NCBI GenBank assembly: GCA_021736615.1 | Contig: JAIPFN010000010.1 | Location: forward strand, 1 to 7,654 | Direction: 5' to 3' | Length of the DNA: 7,654 nt | Origin: Phycisphaerae bacterium | GTDB lineage: Bacteria; Planctomycetota; Phycisphaerae; Sedimentisphaerales; Anaerohalosphaeraceae | Shown here: positions 6,711 through 7,654 of the stretch, one piece after another | How the letters are laid out: every line of letters begins with the position of its first letter | Position numbering within the stretch: the first letter of the stretch is position 1 | Position numbers and translations under genes: made by a program | The notes under the pieces: generated by a model | The model's input: the letters and a program-made list of their open reading frames with translations, nothing else | Databases searched by the model: none | Told to the model about the DNA's origin: nothing

Positions 6711-7654
6711 TCAACGAACCATTACCTGTCCTCCGTCTACTACCAGTGTCTGGCCGGTGATCATTCTGGCTTTGTCGCTTGCAAGGAATACTACTGAGTT
6801 TGCGATGTCCTGGCCGAAAATCTCTTTGTTGAGTATCGTTTTGCTGACGTAGAATGGTATGACCTCATTGGGCTTGATGCCGTATTTTTTTGCACATACC
6901 TTGATGTATTCGGGGTTCCATATCTTTGAGCCTTCGAATACGTTGCCGGGGCAAATCGAATTTACGCGAATGCCGAACTGGCCGAGTTCCATTGCCCAGC
7001 CGCGTGACATGTGTATCTGTCCGGCTTTGCCGGCGTTGTAGGGAGTATTGTTTTTGCTTGCGTCCAGTCCGGTCTTGGAGCTGATGGTGACTAAATTGCC
7101 GCCGATGCCTTGTTTGATCATTGTTCTGGCCGCGTATTTTGCCATAAGGAAATAACCGGTGAGGTTGACTTCGTTGGCGAAACGCCACTTGCCCGCTTCC
7201 ATGTCGACGAGTGCTCCGGCAGGTGCCATACCTGCGGCGTTTACGAGTATGTCAAGCCCGCCAAAATCATCAACGATCTGATTGAAACCGGCTTCGACGT
7301 TTGCTTCGTCTGTGACATTGCACTTGATGACGACGGTGTGTGCGCCGGCGATTTCGTTTTGGATTTCCTGCTGAGCCTCTATTGCGGCATTCTCGTCGAT
7401 GTCTGCAAGGGCGACCATGGCGCCTGCACGGGCAAGACCTATCGCGATGCTTTTTCCGATACCGCTGCCTGCACCTGTAACTACCGCGATGCGGCCGTCG
7501 AGGTCGCCTGCACCTGCGCCGGCTGCAAGGGCTTTTCTAAATGCCTCTGATTCCCACTTGTCAATGAAGTCCTTCTGCATTTTGGTAAGGGATGAAACTC
7601 CGCCCATCTTGTCGGCGTTAGTGCGAATAAAGAGGGAACTTGTTACGATCTCGT
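6711..7654 (-). CDS. Probable bifunctional rhamnulose-1-phosphate aldolase/lactaldehyde dehydrogenase, C-terminal SDR part (5' end beyond window)
   Basis: The stop is at 6711-6713; the frame remains open through the right edge. The SDR domain is complete: TGAGSGIG nucleotide-binding motif, DILVNAAG, LVTISS with the catalytic Ser, and YNAGK with catalytic Tyr (codon 7038-7040) and Lys (7026-7028), then RVNSICPGNVFEGSKIW and a C-terminal VVDGG. Met at 7607 could start a 298-residue SDR, but no Shine-Dalgarno precedes it, and the 15 upstream codons read smoothly (EIVTSSLFIRTNADK). Together with GGVSSLTKMQKDFIDKWESE they resemble the aldolase end and linker of RhaEW/YuxG-type fusions (class II aldolase plus SDR), which also share the GSKIW...YGIKP segment. 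In those enzymes the aldolase yields dihydroxyacetone phosphate and L-lactaldehyde, and the SDR oxidises the latter to lactate using NAD. This fits the neighbouring rhaA-rhaT. The alternative is a stand-alone sorbitol-6-phosphate-like dehydrogenase. Confidence 0.82.
   Translation of the reverse strand, partial: EIVTSSLFIRTNADKMGGVSSLTKMQKDFIDKWESEAFRKALAAGAGAGDLDGRIAVVTGAGSGIGKSIAIGLARAGAMVALADIDENAAIEAQQEIQNEIAGAHTVVIKCNVTDEANVEAGFNQIVDDFGGLDILVNAAGMAPAGALVDMEAGKWRFANEVNLTGYFLMAKYAARTMIKQGIGGNLVTISSKTGLDASKNNTPYNAGKAGQIHMSRGWAMELGQFGIRVNSICPGNVFEGSKIWNPEYIKVCAKKYGIKPNEVIPFYVSKTILNKEIFGQDIANSVVFLASDKARMITGQTLVVDGGQVMVR

Noticed and set aside
6711..7607. SDR as a stand-alone gene starting at ATG 7607
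   Set aside because: Not excluded, but the open upstream frame, absence of a ribosome site and linker-like residues favour an internal Met of a longer fusion protein.

Overview
The window looks like a chromosomal segment from a Gram-negative saccharolytic bacterium, most likely of the Planctomycetota (Phycisphaerae/Sedimentisphaerales type). This is inferred from three things: an extracytoplasmic-function-type sigma factor fused to a membrane anchor and a large extracytoplasmic domain, an L-rhamnose utilisation set, and a Kdo-pathway arabinose-5-phosphate isomerase. No marker gene fixes the taxon.

Layout, left to right. (1) Positions 1-339, minus strand: the N-terminal part of a dihydrodipicolinate synthase/N-acetylneuraminate lyase-family aldolase or lyase that runs off the left edge. 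It is preceded by a near-consensus sigma70 promoter (TTGACA-17-TATAAA) at 443-471. (2) 671-2656, plus: a 661-residue protein made of sigma regions 2 and 4, an Ala-rich stretch, one transmembrane helix, a Ser-rich linker encoded partly by a (TCT)7 microsatellite, and a C-terminal domain of about 340 residues that I do not recognise. (3) 2657-3103: a long intergenic region with several inverted repeats and a plausible promoter. (4) 3104-4369 rhaA (L-rhamnose isomerase) and 4420-5553 rhaT (L-rhamnose/H+ symporter), an operon closed by a good intrinsic terminator at 5599-5640. (5) 5659-6633, plus: a KdsD/KpsF-type D-arabinose-5-phosphate isomerase with SIS and two CBS domains, starting only 18 bases after that terminator. 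(6) 6711-7654, minus: a short-chain dehydrogenase domain whose frame stays open to the right edge. Its first residues look like the aldolase-to-dehydrogenase junction of the bifunctional rhamnulose-1-phosphate aldolase/lactaldehyde dehydrogenase (RhaEW/YuxG type). A 10-bp perfect inverted repeat at 6640-6679 separates it from the convergent kdsD.

RhaT would import L-rhamnose and RhaA would convert it to L-rhamnulose. After phosphorylation by a kinase not seen here, the fused aldolase/dehydrogenase would cleave rhamnulose-1-phosphate and oxidise the L-lactaldehyde. The DapA-family enzyme may serve another sugar-acid or aldehyde step. The membrane-anchored sigma factor is the least ordinary element: no separate anti-sigma gene accompanies it, and it may carry its own sensor domain.
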